Positions 53,473-63,775 are shown, numbered from the stretch's first letter. The stretch: DNA of 64,000 nucleotides from Xenorhabdus eapokensis (GCF_001908105.1 NZ_MKGQ01000009.1:80232-144231); one strand, 5' to 3'. Notes: generated from the sequence alone by a model not told the origin. Numbers and translations: made by a program.

Positions 53473-53520
53473 GGTGGAAATACTAAGGAGTGATAATTCT
53501 CTGGTATTTCCACCTGTTTT
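53473..53520 (+). terminator. accA terminator
   Basis: Perfect 11-bp stem GGTGGAAATAC (53473-53483) / GTATTTCCACC (53504-53514), 20-nt loop, then TGTTTT; 30 bp after the stop. Confidence 0.82.
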
Positions 53521-53637
53521 GCTGTTTGTCAGGGCGAAATCATTACGGCATATATAATCTAATATTATCATGCCCAATGACATTGGGATGGAATAGGTGC
53601 CTTGTGGGCTGGGCTTAAAAATAAGTTGAGTTTTTCT

Positions 53638-54555
53638 ATGGCCAAATCTAAATATATTATTTATGCGTTTTCTTGCGTGTTTATCTGGAGCTTTATTCCT
53701 GCTATATCGCGTTTTGGTCAGAAAGAGATGGATCACTTCCAATATTTATTCTGGTCAAATATTTTGTCTGTTTTAGCGGTATTTGTTGTTGCCCTCATGA
53801 TGGGAAGAAGTTGGAAGGGCATTTTATTCATTCCTTTGCCCGTTATGCTTAAGGTTTTGATCTTAGGTGCTTTAGATTGTTTCTTCTATTTACTGCTTTA
53901 CTATGGCTATTCCATTGAAAATGGTGTTGCCGTGTTGGTAATCCAATATAGCTGGCCGTTAATGATTATTGGGTTGTCTTTTTTCCTGTTTAAAGAAAAA
54001 TTGACGATCAAGCAAATGATTGGCATTGCGATGGGCTTTATGGCTGTGGTGATCACTTTCACGAAAGGAAATATTACCGAGATTGCGGTGGCGCATCCTG
54101 AGGCTTTGTTGCTGGTATTTAGCGGATCATTTTGTTTTGCATTAATGTCGGTATTATCGAGGCAGTTTGCTATTGATCCCTATATTAGTACATTCTGGGT
54201 ATTCCTCTGTTCTACCTTAGTCTCCGCGATATTTATGTTTGCTTTCAGCCGTATTAACTTGCCTGTTGGTGATTCACTGGTGCCAACATTACTTAACGGC
54301 ATCATATTGAATGGGGTTTCTTATATTATTTGGTTTAAGGCCATGAATGGTTCTGATTCCCATAAGGTTGCCTCAATCTTATTTTTATCGCCCGTCTTGT
54401 CGATGATGTGGATTATCCTGTTTTTTGGTGATGCGTTTGTCCCTGCTTATGTGATTGGGTTAGTGTTGGTTATTATTTCTGGATTACTCTGCATCAGTGC
54501 TAACAGAAAGACTTCCGCACAAAATGCATTGATGGATGATCTGATTGAGGATTGA
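53638..54555 (+). CDS. DMT-superfamily (EamA) transporter
   Basis: A 305-residue inner-membrane protein with ten predicted helices and two EamA repeats. The start at ATG 53638 (M-A-K-S-K-Y-I-I-Y) is preferred over an upstream TTG at 53602. First-half features include C-V-F-I-W-S-F-I-P-A and Y-S-W-P-L-M-I; the second half has the internal repeat ending near S-G-L-L-C-I. Substrate unknown. In E. coli ldcC and a glyoxalase-like gene occupy the accA-tilS interval; here this transporter is the only gene there. Confidence 0.85.
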   Translation: MAKSKYIIYAFSCVFIWSFIPAISRFGQKEMDHFQYLFWSNILSVLAVFVVALMMGRSWKGILFIPLPVMLKVLILGALDCFFYLLLYYGYSIENGVAVLVIQYSWPLMIIGLSFFLFKEKLTIKQMIGIAMGFMAVVITFTKGNITEIAVAHPEALLLVFSGSFCFALMSVLSRQFAIDPYISTFWVFLCSTLVSAIFMFAFSRINLPVGDSLVPTLLNGIILNGVSYIIWFKAMNGSDSHKVASILFLSPVLSMMWIILFFGDAFVPAYVIGLVLVIISGLLCISANRKTSAQNALMDDLIED

Positions 54556-54587
54556 TCAGGCAAAATGAAGAAAGGTTTGGCTCCATA

Positions 54588-55949
54588 ATGGCAAATATTC
54601 ATGATCTTTTGCTTATGACATTGGCAGAACAAATTGGTCAGCATAAAAAGATTTTGGTCGGATTTAGCGGTGGGTTGGATTCTACCGTATTGCTGCATTT
54701 ACTTGTTCGTTTGCGAACCCAATCTCATCAATTGAGTAGCGAACGAATGGCATTAAGGGCAATCCATATTCATCATGGCTTAAACCTCAAGGCGGATTTA
54801 TGGGTCGAACATTGTCGTCAGGTTTGTGCTGACTGGCAGGTGAATTTCCGAACCGAAAAAGTCCAGCTTAATACTCGCCAGAATGGGATCGAAGCTGCGG
54901 CGCGAAATGCGCGTTATCACGCACTCCAATGTGAGCTACAGCAGGATGAAGTTTTAATCACGGCACAGCATCTTGATGATCAGGCAGAAACGTTTTTATT
55001 AGCATTGAAACGGGGCAGTGGTCCGGCGGGATTATCTTCCATGCCTGCCAGAATGCCATTTGCGGGAACGACATTGATTCGTCCATTGCTAAATGTAAGT
55101 CGTGCAGAATTGGAAGAGTATGCACAGACACAAAAATTACAATGGGTGGAGGATGACAGTAATCAAGATGATCGTTATGACCGCAATTTCTTGCGACTGA
55201 ATATTATGCCGTTACTCCACCAGCGTTGGCCTCATTTTCCGCAAGCGGTTTCCCGCAGTGCCAGCTTGTGTGGCGAGCAAGAACAATTGTTGGATGAGTT
55301 GCTGCAAGAATCTTTGGATTCACTGATTACCGCGGAAGGTTCAATCTCTATCCCTCCTTTGGAACACTGTTCTGAAGCAAAACGAAATGCGTTGTTGCGG
55401 CGATGGCTCAATCAGTGTGGTGTAAAAATGCCGGCACGCGAGCAGCTTCAACGAATTTGGTCAGAAGTAGCACTTGCCAGACAAGATGCGGAGCCGCGCT
55501 TTAGGTTAGGGCACTCTGATATTCGTCGTTATCGGCAGCAACTTTGGCTACTTCCCCAATACCAGAAGCTGGCAGGAACGATTCTTGAATGGGATTTACA
55601 ACAGGCATTGACGTTACCGGATGGGTTGGGAACGCTGTTTTGCGCTAAAGAAAATGGTATTACAGTGAGAAAACCAACCAGCAATGAGCAAGTGACAATT
55701 CGTTTTGGTTTTCAGGGTAATAGTGCTCAGGGTAATATTAGCATTGTGGGACGGCAACATTCTCGTCACAGTAAAAAACTGTGGCAAGAATTTGGGGTTG
55801 CACCTTGGCTTAGGGAGAGAACACCTTTGCTCTATTACAATGAAAAACTGATTGCCGCGCTGGGGGTTTTCATCACTAAAGAAGGGCAAAATTTGCCTGA
55901 TGACGAAGGAATTTCAGTACAGTGGAAGAAAATGGCACTTCATATTTAA
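54588..55949 (+). CDS. tilS: tRNA(Ile)-lysidine synthase
   Basis: A 453-residue N-type ATP pyrophosphatase that converts C34 of the CAU-anticodon tRNA-Ile to lysidine, switching it from Met to Ile decoding. The PP-loop S-G-G-L-D-S is at residues 27-32; I-H-I-H-H-G-L and the D-D-Q-A-E-T-F-L-L motif follow. TilS-specific substrate and C-terminal domains extend to the end. ATG 54588 is chosen; an upstream in-frame TTG would overlap the transporter stop. It acts in concert with IleS, also in this window. Confidence 0.96.
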   Translation: MANIHDLLLMTLAEQIGQHKKILVGFSGGLDSTVLLHLLVRLRTQSHQLSSERMALRAIHIHHGLNLKADLWVEHCRQVCADWQVNFRTEKVQLNTRQNGIEAAARNARYHALQCELQQDEVLITAQHLDDQAETFLLALKRGSGPAGLSSMPARMPFAGTTLIRPLLNVSRAELEEYAQTQKLQWVEDDSNQDDRYDRNFLRLNIMPLLHQRWPHFPQAVSRSASLCGEQEQLLDELLQESLDSLITAEGSISIPPLEHCSEAKRNALLRRWLNQCGVKMPAREQLQRIWSEVALARQDAEPRFRLGHSDIRRYRQQLWLLPQYQKLAGTILEWDLQQALTLPDGLGTLFCAKENGITVRKPTSNEQVTIRFGFQGNSAQGNISIVGRQHSRHSKKLWQEFGVAPWLRERTPLLYYNEKLIAALGVFITKEGQNLPDDEGISVQWKKMALHI

Positions 55950-56013
55950 TGGCATGGTTAGTCACGTGGTGATAAACGTTACTGATTGGTCTATGGAAAT
56001 TCCTTTTCACATA

Positions 56014-56042
56014 AAAAGTCCTTATCTTATATAAGGACTTTT
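56014..56042. terminator. Bidirectional terminator between tilS and rof
   Basis: Perfect 12-bp stem AAAAGTCCTTAT (56014-56025) / ATAAGGACTTTT (56031-56042), loop CTTAT. The A and T flanks give T tracts on both strands, fitting the convergent genes. Confidence 0.85.
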
Positions 56043-56076
56043 GGAAGCAGATCCTAATCGTTATTAGTGATCAGAT

Positions 56077-56340
56077 TTAAGAGTGTTCAATAACAATTGT
56101 GCCAATTTCTGGATTGCTGAAACTGATAATGTAATCTAACCTTAATTCACGGGTTCCTTCATTTGAATCGATGACAAGATATTCAATTTTTTTTCTTAAA
56201 ATCAGCTTATTAGCTTTTCCTTCAAATGTTTCACCATCTCGCAATTGGAGATGCAAATGTAGCTGGCGTTGGCATGCTAGCTCAAGGTTATCGTAATCAT
56301 CACAGTTAATTGGTTGATATCCTTCGTTATCTATAGACAT
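56077..56340 (-). CDS. rof: Rho-binding antiterminator Rof (YaeO)
   Basis: An 87-residue protein that binds Rho and blocks its RNA-binding site, reducing Rho-dependent termination. Nearly identical N-terminal motif Y-Q-P-I-N-C-D-D-Y-D-N-L-E-L-A-C and the later E-Y-L-V and T-R-E-L-R-L-D stretch match E. coli Rof (84 aa). The yaeP, yaeQ and arfB genes that follow it in E. coli are absent here. Confidence 0.95.
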   Translation of the reverse strand: MSIDNEGYQPINCDDYDNLELACQRQLHLHLQLRDGETFEGKANKLILRKKIEYLVIDSNEGTRELRLDYIISFSNPEIGTIVIEHS

Positions 56341-56578
56341 ATTTGCTCACCACTATTTTGCTCACCACATGTTAGTGGCGGTTATCGTGCCGCCCGTGAT
56401 TGACCCAAATCAAATGCAAAATGCTACTTACGACTATAGCACAGTAAGCTTCCCGTGATTATTTGATTGCTCTCTCCGTGCATTTCGCAATCCAGTAGAG
56501 TAATGTCAATCTTGTTATGTAACGCTTATGCTTTACTTGCAATTAAATGTTTATCTTTTGAATTTATTGGATTAAATA

Positions 56579-57262
56579 ATGAATAAAAAAATATTGCTTG
56601 CATTGTTGGTCGCTGGTGTATTCACCGCTGCGGGATGTCAGAATACTTCCGTAACCCAGGAGAGTCCTGTATCTCAGGAAAAGTATCAGTCAACAGAGAA
56701 AGTGTTTAGTGGGATTGTACCTTGTGCAGATTGTGCAGGTATCGAGACTACCTTACAACTTGCTAAAGATGGGACATATATATTGGGGCAAACCTATTTG
56801 GAAGCTAAGCATGAGGAAAATACGTTCTTTGAAACCGGTCATTGGGTGATAAACGGTAAAAAGATTGTCTTAAGTGATCAGGATGGCAAAAAATCTTATT
56901 ATCTGATGAAAGGCGAAAACTTGGGTTTGTTGGATATCAACGGCGATCCAATTGAATCAAGTTTCAATTATGAATTAGATAAAGTCAAACCGAAAAAGCT
57001 GGCAGGAGAATACAGCTATTTTGCGGATTCCGCTCTCTTTACGGAATGTGGTACTGGAAGACGTTATGATGCTGCGGAAAATATCGATTTAGAACGTGGT
57101 TACAGTGCTGTGGGAGTAGAAGGTGGAACGCCTGTTTATGTGGAAATAGAAGGCTATTATACGGTTCGTCCTTCAATGGAAGATGGGCTGTTTGATTATG
57201 CAGTTGTTCAAACAGGTAAAATTCATTTTGATAAAACCTCTTCTTGCAACGTTAGAAAATAA
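56579..57262 (+). CDS. nlpE: Outer membrane lipoprotein NlpE (CutF), envelope stress sensor
   Basis: A 227-residue lipoprotein. The signal peptide ends in the lipobox T-A-A-G-C20; a polar linker is followed by the N-terminal domain with the C-x-x-C pair (C49 and C52 in V-P-C-A-D-C-A-G), then the NlpE C-terminal OB-like domain from about residue 140, with cysteines in F-T-E-C-G and S-S-C-N. NlpE activates the Cpx response on surface contact or lipoprotein-sorting defects. It is convergent with proS. Confidence 0.93.
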   Translation: MNKKILLALLVAGVFTAAGCQNTSVTQESPVSQEKYQSTEKVFSGIVPCADCAGIETTLQLAKDGTYILGQTYLEAKHEENTFFETGHWVINGKKIVLSDQDGKKSYYLMKGENLGLLDINGDPIESSFNYELDKVKPKKLAGEYSYFADSALFTECGTGRRYDAAENIDLERGYSAVGVEGGTPVYVEIEGYYTVRPSMEDGLFDYAVVQTGKIHFDKTSSCNVRK

Positions 57263-57285
57263 CGTATAATTTCCCCTAATGTATT

Positions 57286-57320
57286 GAAAAACCTGCGAAA
57301 TAAATACGCAGGTTTTCTTT
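57286..57320. terminator. Bidirectional terminator between nlpE and proS
   Basis: Perfect stem AAAACCTGCG (57288-57297) / CGCAGGTTTT (57307-57316) with loop AAATAAATA and flanking A and T tracts on either side. Confidence 0.88.
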
Positions 57321-57346
57321 ATCTTAGCTGATGCTGTTATGCAAAA

Positions 57347-59068
57347 TCAGGCTTGTTGAATATGACCTTTCAGGTAATCAACAATATCTTCCAATTTCAG
57401 CATTTGCTTATCGCCGGTGCGGCGGCATTTATATTCGATCTCACCGTTATCTAAGTTACGATCACCGATCACCAGAGTATGTGGTACACCGATCAGTTCC
57501 ATATCAGCAAACATAACACCAGGGCGTTCTTTACGATCATCGAAAATAGCATCAATGCCGCTGGCACGTAAGTCTGCATATAATTTTTCAGCGACTTCTT
57601 TCACACGGTAAGATTTGTGCATGTTCATTGGCAGAATAGCCACCTGGAATGGAGCGATAGCATCTGGCCAGATAATACCACGGTCATCGTGGTTCTGCTC
57701 AATGGCTGCTGCAACGATACGAGTGACCCCAATACCATAGCACCCCATAGTGATAATTTGATTGTGTCCATCTTCATTTTGTACAGTGGCTTTCAGGGCA
57801 TCAGAGTACTTGGTGCCTAATTGGAAGATATGACCCACTTCAATACCACGCTTGATTAACAGCGTTCCTTTACCGTCAGGGCTAGTGTCACCTTCAACGA
57901 CATTACGGATATCAGCCACTTCTGGTAATGGTAAATCACGCTCCCAGTTAATGCCGAAATAGTGTTTGTCATCAATATTGGCGCCGGCACCAAAATCACT
58001 CATGACAGATACGCTGCGGTCAATAATGACAGGCATCGGCAGGTTGACCGGACCTAAAGATCCAGGGCCTGCTTTTACGATGGCACGGATTTCTTCTTCG
58101 GTAGCGAAAGTCAGCGGGCTGGCTACCACAGGCAATTTTTCTGCTTTGATCTCATTTAATTCATGATCACCACGTACCAGCAAGGCAATGAGTTTATGTC
58201 CGCTTTCTTCTGCGGCGTGAACGAGCAGAGTCTTAACGGTTTTTTCAATTGGCAGATTAAATTGTTCGACCAGCTCAGCAATCGTTTTGGCATTTGGGGT
58301 ATCGACCAGACGCATCTCTTCAGACGGAGCCGCTCTCTCCTGAGAGGGCATCACAGCTTCTGCCAACTCAATATTGGCCGCATAGTTAGACTCGGTAGAG
58401 AAAACGATATCATCTTCACCGCTCTCTGCCAGAACCTGGAATTCATGGGAAGCATTGCCACCGATTGAACCGGTATCAGCCAGAACTGCGCGGAAATCTA
58501 AGCCGATGCGGGTAAAAATCTTACTGTAGGCATCGTACATCTTATCGTAAGTCTCTTGCAGGGATTCCTGGCTGGTGTGGAAAGAGTATGCATCTTTCAT
58601 GATAAATTCACGTGAGCGCATAACACCAAAGCGTGGGCGAACTTCATCACGGAATTTGGTCTGAATTTGGAACAAGTTCAGTGGAAGCTGCTTATAGGAA
58701 GTAACCTCGTTACGAACCAGATCAGTAATCACTTCTTCATGGGTTGGTCCCAAAACGAAAGGGCGTTCACCGCGATCAACAAAACGCAGCAATTCTGGGC
58801 CATATTGTTCCCAACGGCCACTTTCCTGCCATAAATCTGCTGGCTGAACTACTGGCATGGAAACTTCAACCGCTCCCGCATTATTCATCTCTTCACGAAC
58901 AATGTTTTCAACTTTTCTCAATACACGAACACCAGTCGGCATCCAGTTGTACAGGCCTGAAGCGAGTTTACGGATCATTCCAGCACGAAGCATCAGTTTA
59001 TGACTGACGACTTCTGCATCAGCAGGTGTCTCTTTTAAAGTAGAGAGCAGATATTGGCTAGTACGCAT
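57347..59068 (-). CDS. proS: Prolyl-tRNA synthetase
   Basis: A 573-residue bacterial-type class II synthetase (E. coli 572). Start M-R-T-S-Q-Y-L-L (59068) is chosen over an ATG 12 codons upstream. Class II motif 2 is seen in [10 protein letters not shown] and motif 3 near G-I-G-V-T-R; the inserted editing domain (about 225-405) that clears mischarged Ala is present. The anticodon-binding domain ends the protein. Confidence 0.98.
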   Translation of the reverse strand: MRTSQYLLSTLKETPADAEVVSHKLMLRAGMIRKLASGLYNWMPTGVRVLRKVENIVREEMNNAGAVEVSMPVVQPADLWQESGRWEQYGPELLRFVDRGERPFVLGPTHEEVITDLVRNEVTSYKQLPLNLFQIQTKFRDEVRPRFGVMRSREFIMKDAYSFHTSQESLQETYDKMYDAYSKIFTRIGLDFRAVLADTGSIGGNASHEFQVLAESGEDDIVFSTESNYAANIELAEAVMPSQERAAPSEEMRLVDTPNAKTIAELVEQFNLPIEKTVKTLLVHAAEESGHKLIALLVRGDHELNEIKAEKLPVVASPLTFATEEEIRAIVKAGPGSLGPVNLPMPVIIDRSVSVMSDFGAGANIDDKHYFGINWERDLPLPEVADIRNVVEGDTSPDGKGTLLIKRGIEVGHIFQLGTKYSDALKATVQNEDGHNQIITMGCYGIGVTRIVAAAIEQNHDDRGIIWPDAIAPFQVAILPMNMHKSYRVKEVAEKLYADLRASGIDAIFDDRKERPGVMFADMELIGVPHTLVIGDRNLDNGEIEYKCRRTGDKQMLKLEDIVDYLKGHIQQA

Positions 59069-59145
59069 AGTAAGTTTCCATTGGATAGCGAAAAGTAAAG
59101 ACAAATAGCTAGTCTACCAGTGAGCTTGCGATGTCAAAAGGAGTT

Positions 59146-59853
59146 TTAATGGTGTTCGATAGAAACCACTTCTGTTATGGCATTAAAAACTCGCCAGCGG
59201 ACGTTAAAATCCAAGATATGAGCGGCATATAGGCGGTCTTCCTGCGCTTTTTTACGGTAGGCAGGACGAGGATCTTGCGCCAATACTTGGCTGATAAAGC
59301 GCCTTAAGTGCGGATAATGGGTTTGGTGGGATAAAAGTTGGCATTCTGCTTCTGGTGAGAAATTAACTGCCATATCTGCTTCTGGTGCTGCCTGGGCGAA
59401 ACCCGCCTTGGCTTCTGGACGTGATTCGGCAAAAGGCAGGTAAGGCTTGATGTCGATAACCGGTGTACCCTCTACCAAATCCAGGCTACCAAGTTCCAGA
59501 ATGACGCGGTTGTTCTCGTATTGAATATCTCTCAATTCCACCAATGACATGCCAATTGGGTTAGGACGGAAGGTTGAACGGGTGGCAAAAACCCCCATTT
59601 TGGCATTTCCTCCCAAACGGGGTGGGCGCACTAATGGATTCCAGCCACTATTCATGGTTTGATGGAAGACAAAAATAATCCACAAGTGACTGAACTGCTC
59701 CAGCCCGCGTACTGCATCAACCTGATTGTAAGGCGCAAGTAATTCTAGCTGCCCTGTACCATCTTCAACCAAACCCGGTTGACGGGGAATGGCAAATTTC
59801 TCTTTATAGGGAGAATGAATGGTTCCTATTGGTGTAAAATGAAAATCTGCCAT
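59146..59853 (-). CDS. trmO: tRNA (N6-threonylcarbamoyladenosine-37) methyltransferase TrmO
   Basis: A 235-residue member of the TsaA/YaeB family that methylates t6A37 to m6t6A in tRNA-Thr using AdoMet. Begins M-A-D-F-H-F-T-P-I-G-T-I-H-S-P-Y; the family core R-P-N-P-I-G-M-S-L-V and D-I-K-P-Y-L-P are present. A longer upstream start (59883) is possible but not conserved. It lies just after rcsF (31 bp), with which it is probably co-transcribed. Confidence 0.95.
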   Translation of the reverse strand: MADFHFTPIGTIHSPYKEKFAIPRQPGLVEDGTGQLELLAPYNQVDAVRGLEQFSHLWIIFVFHQTMNSGWNPLVRPPRLGGNAKMGVFATRSTFRPNPIGMSLVELRDIQYENNRVILELGSLDLVEGTPVIDIKPYLPFAESRPEAKAGFAQAAPEADMAVNFSPEAECQLLSHQTHYPHLRRFISQVLAQDPRPAYRKKAQEDRLYAAHILDFNVRWRVFNAITEVVSIEHH

Positions 59854-59883
59854 GAGCGTTTTTTTATAATAATTCAGACACAA

Positions 59884-60279
59884 TTATTTAGTGGTTGTCA
59901 GTAATGCAGTTCCTTCGCAAATGGCGATCTGGTAGCAGCCTTGACCAGGTAAGATCGCACATTGATGAAGTAAAACCGCGTTTGCGTTTAGATAAGATGC
60001 TTTTGTTAGCATATTTTGCCGTGCAGTTGCAATACTGGCGGGAGAGTCTTGCCGCGTATTACGGCAGGATTCTCCGGCTACAATACCTAACTCTTTAAAT
60101 GATAAACTTAAAAGTTCATCTGGCTTAGTATATAGACGGACATAAGAAGGCGTCTTACTTTTCTTGATTGACTGATGTTTCAACTTCGGATCTGACACAC
60201 CAGATTTATTGGACTGGGTTGGTAATGAAGTACAACCGGCTATAAAGAGCGCGACGAAACAGATAGGTAACACACGCAT
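59884..60279 (-). CDS. rcsF: Rcs stress-response lipoprotein RcsF
   Basis: A 131-residue outer-membrane lipoprotein that signals envelope damage to the Rcs phosphorelay through IgaA and is threaded through BamA-assembled porins. Lipobox F-I-A-G-C16; a Ser/Lys/Pro-rich linker; then a small folded domain with the four cysteines (E-S-C-R, H-Q-C-A, Q-G-C-Y, A-I-C-E) that form the two non-consecutive disulfides of this family. Confidence 0.94.
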   Translation of the reverse strand: MRVLPICFVALFIAGCTSLPTQSNKSGVSDPKLKHQSIKKSKTPSYVRLYTKPDELLSLSFKELGIVAGESCRNTRQDSPASIATARQNMLTKASYLNANAVLLHQCAILPGQGCYQIAICEGTALLTTTK

Positions 60280-60371
60280 CGAGTTGAATCCTCATATTTT
60301 TTTAATAAAAATGGGTGGATATAAAAATACCCACCCTATGATTTTAATCTTGATTTCCTGAATAAGAAAGA

Positions 60372-61187
60372 TTACCAGCCTTTTACTGCACTACCCTTGA
60401 AGACTTCATTGGCTTCTTTTACTACTTCTGGAGATTGGTACGCTTTCACAAATTTTTGTACATTTTCCGCATCTTTATTGTCTTCGCGGCTGACAATAAT
60501 ATTGACGTAAGGAGAATCTTTATCTTCAACAAAGATCCCATCTTGCTCTGGTGTTAAACCAATCTGTCCCGCATAAGTGTTATTGATAATAGCGAAAACA
60601 ATCTTTTGGTCGTCCAGTGAACGTGGCAATTGTGGCCCTTCCAACTGTACGATATCCAAGTTTTTAGGATTGCCGGTAATATCCAAAATAGTTGGCAGTA
60701 GCCCAACGCCCTCTTTCAGAGTGAGAAGACCTTGTTTTTGTAATAACAGCAGAGCGCGACCCTGGTTAGTCGGATCGTTGGGAATGGCAATTTGAGAACC
60801 ATCTTGCAATTCATCCAGTGACTTAATTTTTTTGGAGTAGGCCGCCATTGGGAAAATGAAAGAGTTACCAACAATTGCCAATTTGTAGTTACGTTCTTTC
60901 ACTTGTTGATCTAAGAAAGGCTTATGCTGGAAGACATTCACATCAATATCGCCCTTACTCAGTGACTCATTTGGCAGAACGTAATCATTGAATGTAGTCA
61001 GCTCAACATCAAGGCCATATTTATCTTTAGCCACTTGTTTAGCCACTTCAGCAACTTTAAGCTCAGGTCCGGCAATAACACCAACTTTGATATGGTTTGG
61101 ATCACGTTGTTCCTGTCCACAACCAGCAAGAATTAATGTACCTAATAATGCACCGATTGTAGCAATGGATTTCAATTTTACTGACAT
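60372..61187 (-). CDS. metQ: Methionine ABC transporter substrate-binding lipoprotein MetQ
   Basis: A 271-residue lipoprotein with lipobox L-A-G-C23, binding D- and L-methionine for the MetNI transporter. The NlpA-family pattern H-I-K-V-G-V-I-A-G-P-E and V-F-Q-H-K-P-F-L-D is present. It is the last gene of metNIQ, separated from metI by 165 bp carrying a palindromic repeat; this gap is longer than is usual for the operon. Confidence 0.96.
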   Translation of the reverse strand: MSVKLKSIATIGALLGTLILAGCGQEQRDPNHIKVGVIAGPELKVAEVAKQVAKDKYGLDVELTTFNDYVLPNESLSKGDIDVNVFQHKPFLDQQVKERNYKLAIVGNSFIFPMAAYSKKIKSLDELQDGSQIAIPNDPTNQGRALLLLQKQGLLTLKEGVGLLPTILDITGNPKNLDIVQLEGPQLPRSLDDQKIVFAIINNTYAGQIGLTPEQDGIFVEDKDSPYVNIIVSREDNKDAENVQKFVKAYQSPEVVKEANEVFKGSAVKGW

Positions 61188-61267
61188 ATTTTCACCCCTA
61201 TTGAATACTGATTTATAACCTGTCTTATCAAGTTACTGCGTACTACTATAATGAGGCTCTTATTCCC

Positions 61268-61325
61268 TTCATCTTTCAAGTTGCTGCTTTGCTGGCTGCA
61301 ACTTGAAATTTGTTGGGTATAGGTA
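61268..61325. repeat. Dispersed palindromic (REP/ERIC-like) repeat between metI and metQ
   Basis: TTCAAGTTGC (61275-61284) and GCAACTTGAA (61298-61307) form a perfect 10-bp inverted repeat around a 13-nt loop, followed by a conserved-looking flank containing TGTTGGGTATAG. The words match a repeat family I recognise from Photorhabdus/Xenorhabdus intergenic regions; only one clear copy was found in this window. It could stabilise the upstream metNI part of the mRNA. Confidence 0.65.
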
Positions 61326-61352
61326 TAAGCCTTGTCATCTTGTTGAAATAAT

Positions 61353-62006
61353 TTATTTACGATTAATGGATTTCACTAACCGATCACCGCTGAGCTGAAT
61401 CAAGAACACTAAAACAACCAATAATGCTAATACGGTATTCATCACTGTCGCATCGTAGCCAATATAGCCATATTGATAACCAATCTGACCCAAGCCACCG
61501 GCACCAACAGCGCCACCCATTGCAGAATAGCCAACCAATGTAATTAAAGTGATGGTTGCAGCATTAATCAAACTTGGCAGTGCTTCCGGCAATAAGATCT
61601 TTTTGACAATTTGAAACGGTGTGGCTCCCATTGCACGTGCTGCTTCAATTAAGCCTGTCGGAATTTCCAACAAGGCATTTTCTACCATGCGGGCAATAAA
61701 TGGAGCCGCTCCTACGGTCAGCGGAACAATAGCTGCCTGCAAACCGATTGATGTTCCTACAATCAGGCGGGTAAATGGGATCATCCATACCAACAAAATA
61801 ATAAAAGGTATTGAACGCGTAATATTTACCAATGCAGAAAGTATGCGATAAAGCGTACCATTTTCAATTATTTGCCCAGGGCGAGTAACATATAGCAGCA
61901 CACCCGCTGGCAAGCCAATAACAAAGCCAAAGAAACCAGAGACGAAAGTCATAACGAGGGTTTCCCAGACTCCTTTAACCAATAATAAAATCATTCCTTC
62001 AGACAT
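61353..62006 (-). CDS. metI: Methionine ABC transporter permease MetI
   Basis: A 217-residue inner-membrane permease with five helices. The ABC-permease EAA loop appears as [14 protein letters not shown] (about 141-154). It forms the channel half of MetNI. Its ATG overlaps the end of metN by eight bases, so the two are translationally coupled. Confidence 0.96.
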   Translation of the reverse strand: MSEGMILLLVKGVWETLVMTFVSGFFGFVIGLPAGVLLYVTRPGQIIENGTLYRILSALVNITRSIPFIILLVWMIPFTRLIVGTSIGLQAAIVPLTVGAAPFIARMVENALLEIPTGLIEAARAMGATPFQIVKKILLPEALPSLINAATITLITLVGYSAMGGAVGAGGLGQIGYQYGYIGYDATVMNTVLALLVVLVFLIQLSGDRLVKSINRK

Positions 62007-63030
62007 AACCGAGAACCTCTACTTTCACATGATGCTCTTCTAAAAATGCAATCGTTGATTTGATGCTATCACTTTCCCCATCTAATTCAGCCAGCATAAC
62101 CCCAAATTTAACACCACCGGCATAGTCAATTTGGGAACTTAATATACTGATATCGATATTAAAGCGGCGAACGGCTATCGAGATTACAGGCGCATCAACT
62201 GATTTACCTGTGAATTCCAGCTTCAATAATGGACTGCGATCAGGGGCAAATTCCGGCTGCAACTTCTGCAAGTAATCCTCAGGAATATCCAAATGCAACG
62301 TAGATTTGATAAATTCTTGGGCAACCGGTGTTTTGGGATGCGAAAATATTTCGCTCACAACATCCTGTTCGATCAATTGACCACCACTGATGACGGCAAC
62401 TTGATCACAAATACGCTTCACGACATCCATTTCATGGGTAATGAGAAGAATGGTCAAACCCAGTCGACGGTTAATGTCTTTTAATAATTCCAGAATAGAA
62501 CGCGTTGTTGCTGGATCCAGAGCGCTGGTGGCTTCGTCACACAAAAGCACTTTGGGCGAATTTGCCAGAGCGCGCGCAATAGCAACACGCTGCTTTTGAC
62601 CACCCGATAAATTGGCCGGATAAGCATCATGTTTTTCAGCAAGGCCAACTAACTCTAGTAATTCGTTAACCTTGGCCTTTATTTCGGCTTTTGGTGTGTT
62701 ATTAAGTTCCAAAGGTAACGCGATGTTGTCAAACACGGTTCTGGATGACAATAAATTAAAATGCTGGAAAATCATGCCAATGTGACGACGTGCATGCGTT
62801 AGCTCACGTTCTGAAAGAGAAGTGAGATCCTGCCCTGCGACTAATACCTGACCAGAAGTCGGTCGTTCAAGCATATTCACACAGCGAATTAAAGTACTTT
62901 TACCTGCACCGGAAGAACCAATAACACCATATATTTGTCCTTGTGGGACATGTAAGTTGATATCTGAAAGCGCTTTTATCGTGCGCGTTCCTTGTTGAAA
63001 TATCTTATTTATCTTAGTCAGTCTTATCAT
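61999..63030 (-). CDS. metN: Methionine ABC transporter ATP-binding protein MetN
   Basis: A 343-residue ABC ATPase. Walker [10 protein letters not shown], signature L-S-G-G-Q-K-Q-R, Walker B L-L-C-D-E-A-T and the H-loop L-L-I-T-H-E-M are all present. The C-terminal NIL domain (about 265-343) binds methionine and lets the transporter shut itself down (trans-inhibition). It is the first gene of the operon; MetJ boxes lie about 80 bp upstream. Confidence 0.98.
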   Translation of the reverse strand: MIRLTKINKIFQQGTRTIKALSDINLHVPQGQIYGVIGSSGAGKSTLIRCVNMLERPTSGQVLVAGQDLTSLSERELTHARRHIGMIFQHFNLLSSRTVFDNIALPLELNNTPKAEIKAKVNELLELVGLAEKHDAYPANLSGGQKQRVAIARALANSPKVLLCDEATSALDPATTRSILELLKDINRRLGLTILLITHEMDVVKRICDQVAVISGGQLIEQDVVSEIFSHPKTPVAQEFIKSTLHLDIPEDYLQKLQPEFAPDRSPLLKLEFTGKSVDAPVISIAVRRFNIDISILSSQIDYAGGVKFGVMLAELDGESDSIKSTIAFLEEHHVKVEVLGYV

Positions 63031-63102
63031 TTTTTTCTTATTAGATGTAAAGATGAATGACTTGAGAACATTTCAACAAGTCATGAATTAAAGTGGATGT
63101 TA

Positions 63103-63118
63103 AGGCGTCTAGACGTCT
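63103..63118 (-). promoter_or_regulatory. Tandem MetJ operator (met boxes) for metNIQ
   Basis: Two adjacent octamers, AGGCGTCT and AGACGTCT. The second is the perfect met-box consensus and the first differs at one base; MetJ-AdoMet binds tandem boxes cooperatively. It is 73 bp from the metN start and 91 bp from gmhB, and methionine repression of metNIQ is expected. Confidence 0.88.
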
Positions 63119-63208
63119 AAGTCAACTAGGAATAAATTAAATGCTGCATTCTCAATCAGTAATAAATCATGCGATACTGTCCACTTGGTACATTCTTGGA
63201 GTAATCAG

Positions 63209-63775
63209 GTGACTCAAGGTATTCCCGCCGTATTTTTAGATCGTGACGGCACGATTAACATCGATCATGGTTATGTACATGAGATAGATAATTTTCAATT
63301 TATTGATGGTGCTATTGAAGCCATGCTTGAGTTGAAAAAAATGGGCTACGCTCTGGTTTTGGTTACCAATCAGTCAGGTATTGCACGTAAGATTTTTACT
63401 GAAGATCAATTTATGCAATTAACAGAATGGATGGATTGGTCATTGGCGGATAGAGGTGTTGATCTTGATGGCATCTATTATTGTCCGCATCATCCTGAAG
63501 CGGAGGATGAAAAATATAAGAAGAGCTGTGACTGTCGTAAGCCACGACCAGGTATGTTGTTAGATGCACAGAAAGCATTACATATCGATATGTCCTCTTC
63601 TTATATGGTAGGAGACAAAATAGAAGATATGTTGGCAGCCAAGGCTGCGAAAGTCGGAACCAAGGTTCTCGTTCGTACAGGAAAACCGATAACAGAAGAA
63701 GCAGAACAAGCTGCGGATTTGGTGGTTAGTAGCTTGTCAGACTTGCCAAATGCAATAAAAAATAGGCAAAAATAA
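63209..63775 (+). CDS. gmhB: D-glycero-beta-D-manno-heptose-1,7-bisphosphate 7-phosphatase
   Basis: A 188-residue HAD phosphatase in ADP-heptose synthesis for the LPS inner core. GTG start at 63209 with GGAG upstream; a longer frame from a TTG at 63185 is not conserved. Asp nucleophile and acid are D11 and D13 (F-L-D-R-D-G-T-I-N); the structural zinc site is C-P-H-H ... C-D-C; T-N-Q-S-G and K-P-R-P-G-M follow. In E. coli gmhB also lies between metNIQ and rrnH. Confidence 0.97.
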   Translation: MTQGIPAVFLDRDGTINIDHGYVHEIDNFQFIDGAIEAMLELKKMGYALVLVTNQSGIARKIFTEDQFMQLTEWMDWSLADRGVDLDGIYYCPHHPEAEDEKYKKSCDCRKPRPGMLLDAQKALHIDMSSSYMVGDKIEDMLAAKAAKVGTKVLVRTGKPITEEAEQAADLVVSSLSDLPNAIKNRQK

